A program made the translations under genes and the position numbers. Of a DNA stretch of 13,335 nt, positions 12,534 through 13,335 are shown one piece after another. The stretch is from NCBI GenBank assembly GCA_002480735.1, contig DLCS01000077.1:1724-15058 (forward strand), read 5' to 3'. A model generated the notes under the pieces. That model was not told where the DNA came from and ran no database searches. It saw nothing but the letters and a program-made list of their open reading frames with translations. The stretch is from Bacillaceae bacterium UBA7792. GTDB taxonomy: Bacteria; Bacillota; Bacilli; Bacillales; Cytobacillaceae. Every line of letters begins with the position of its first letter. The first letter of the stretch is position 1.

Positions 12534-13335
12534 CGTGCTTGACTCTTTTTCAAAATGAAAAGGTAAAGCAAAATCGAGGTAGAAACAGACAACGCAGAAA
12601 ATAGATAAATGCTGCTATACCCGAGCACATGGGCAATTTGCCCAAAAAACATGGCACCGACACCTACTCCTAAATCAAAGAAGGAGAAGAAGGTGGCATT
12701 CGCCATTCCTCTGCGGTGAGGAGCTGCCTCTTTGACGGACCATGCTTGAAGGGCAGGCTGCACCGTACCAAAGCCTAAGCCATATAGCAAACCAGCAAGG
12801 TATAGAACGCCGCTGTTTGGCAGCCAAGAGAGCAGCAGCATCGCGATGATAATTAGAATCGTACCTGGAATGAAGACGGCTTGGTGACCCTTTTTGTCAT
12901 AGAGTTGACCAGCAAAGGTCCTAGAAATTAATAATGCAAAGGCGTAAAGAAGAAAATACCATTCGATGCCCGAAATATGTTCTTGCGCGGCATAGATCGG
13001 CAGGAAGGATGCGATTCCTCCAAAGGTCACCGTGATGAAAAATAGTAATAAAGATGGAGGGATGGCTGTTTTTTCGAAAACATCCCATTTCTTTTGCGGT
13101 ACGGCAACAGGTTCTACCTTTTTGTAGCGAATAAATGAAGAGAATATAAGTGCCATTAAACCGAGTACGGCGCAAATGAGAAATAGTTGAGTAAAGGATA
13201 TTCTGCCCGCTAAAGCAAGACCCAAGGTTGGACCGATGGCGAGCGCGATATTTCCAGAGAGGCCATAGTAGCCCATCCCTTCTCCTCTTCGGTGGGCAGG
13301 AATAAGGTCAGTAGCTATTGTTCCCGAAGCAGTTG
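12527..13335 (-). CDS. MFS (drug:H+ antiporter-like) transporter, 5' truncated by window edge
   Basis: These are the last 268 aa of a 12-span major facilitator transporter that moves small molecules across the cytoplasmic membrane, often as efflux. The frame runs open to base 13335, and the residues before the internal Met at 13276 read ATDLIPAHRRGEGMGYYGLS, a conserved MFS loop into span 5. Therefore that Met is not the start and the true start lies beyond the window. IALAIGPTLG (about 29-38 of the visible part) is the antiporter motif C region. RTFAGQLYDKKGHQ is the second-half motif A loop (span 8-9). At least seven hydrophobic spans are visible, and the protein ends in a basic tail, LKKSQARK. 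The substrate is unknown. It converges on the ABC gene and they share a terminator, with no sign of common function. Confidence 0.92.
   Translation of the reverse strand, partial: TASGTIATDLIPAHRRGEGMGYYGLSGNIALAIGPTLGLALAGRISFTQLFLICAVLGLMALIFSSFIRYKKVEPVAVPQKKWDVFEKTAIPPSLLLFFITVTFGGIASFLPIYAAQEHISGIEWYFLLYAFALLISRTFAGQLYDKKGHQAVFIPGTILIIIAMLLLSWLPNSGVLYLAGLLYGLGFGTVQPALQAWSVKEAAPHRRGMANATFFSFFDLGVGVGAMFFGQIAHVLGYSSIYLFSALSVSTSILLYLFILKKSQARK

Noticed and set aside
13274..13276. Met at 13276 (-) as start of the MFS gene
   Set aside because: The frame stays open to the window edge and the preceding residues are conserved MFS loop sequence, so the gene is truncated.
1..13335. CRISPR arrays, tRNA or rRNA genes, insertion sequences, toxin-antitoxin or phage-defence genes
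   Set aside because: No regular repeat-spacer pattern, no cloverleaf or rRNA sequence, and no transposase, integrase or defence-family motifs in any supported frame.

Overview
The window looks like a chromosomal segment of a low- to mid-GC Gram-positive spore-former of the Bacillaceae (Bacillus/Neobacillus type). The evidence is strong AGGAGG-type ribosome sites, some TTG and GTG starts, sigma-A promoters with 17-bp spacers, hairpin-plus-T-run terminators and a small IDEAL-domain protein, a family typical of Bacillaceae. I see no IS element, phage gene, CRISPR array, tRNA or rRNA. Most of it reads as ordinary housekeeping or accessory metabolism.

Region 1 (1-3810, + strand) is an acyl-CoA activation and oxidation operon: the 3' part of an AMP-forming acyl-CoA ligase, an acyl-CoA dehydrogenase whose catalytic Glu sits where long-chain and isovaleryl enzymes have it, and a second complete AMP-forming ligase. 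Together they would turn carboxylic acids into CoA thioesters and begin beta-oxidation. A gap with a long hairpin and GTGGAC/GTCCAC repeats follows (3811-3984).

Region 2 (3985-6253) holds an IDEAL-domain microprotein with its own promoter and a strong terminator, a minus-strand Old Yellow Enzyme-type flavin oxidoreductase, and a small exported protein of unknown function.

Region 3 (6263-8061) is a divergent pair: a TetR-family regulator (-) and a zinc-less NADPH:quinone oxidoreductase (+). The oxidoreductase promoter lies inside a 34-bp dyad.

Region 4 (8137-10246, - strand) is a two-gene operon: a SulP anion transporter with a STAS domain and a Cys-containing tail, then an overlapping ArsR-type repressor with no cysteines. 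Its promoter is followed by a perfect 8-bp inverted repeat, a likely autoregulatory operator. The 377-bp gap to the next + gene is dense in dyads, including a 7-1-7 palindrome resembling Fur-family boxes and a perfect 8-1-8 palindrome beside the -10 of the next gene.

Region 5 (10624-13335) holds a YogA-like zinc-less medium-chain dehydrogenase, a solitary YlmA-like ABC ATPase, and a convergent MFS transporter that runs off the right edge. The last two share a bidirectional terminator that overlaps both coding ends.

Several starts are placed downstream of the longest open frame because the ribosome site, and in two cases the core promoter, lies inside the longer frame. Those genes start at 2284, 7041, 10246 (-) and 10624. 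No clear novel system emerges. The best leads are regulatory: the dyads at 6976-7009, 10276-10307, 10385-10399 and 10564-10580, and the SulP-ArsR pair.
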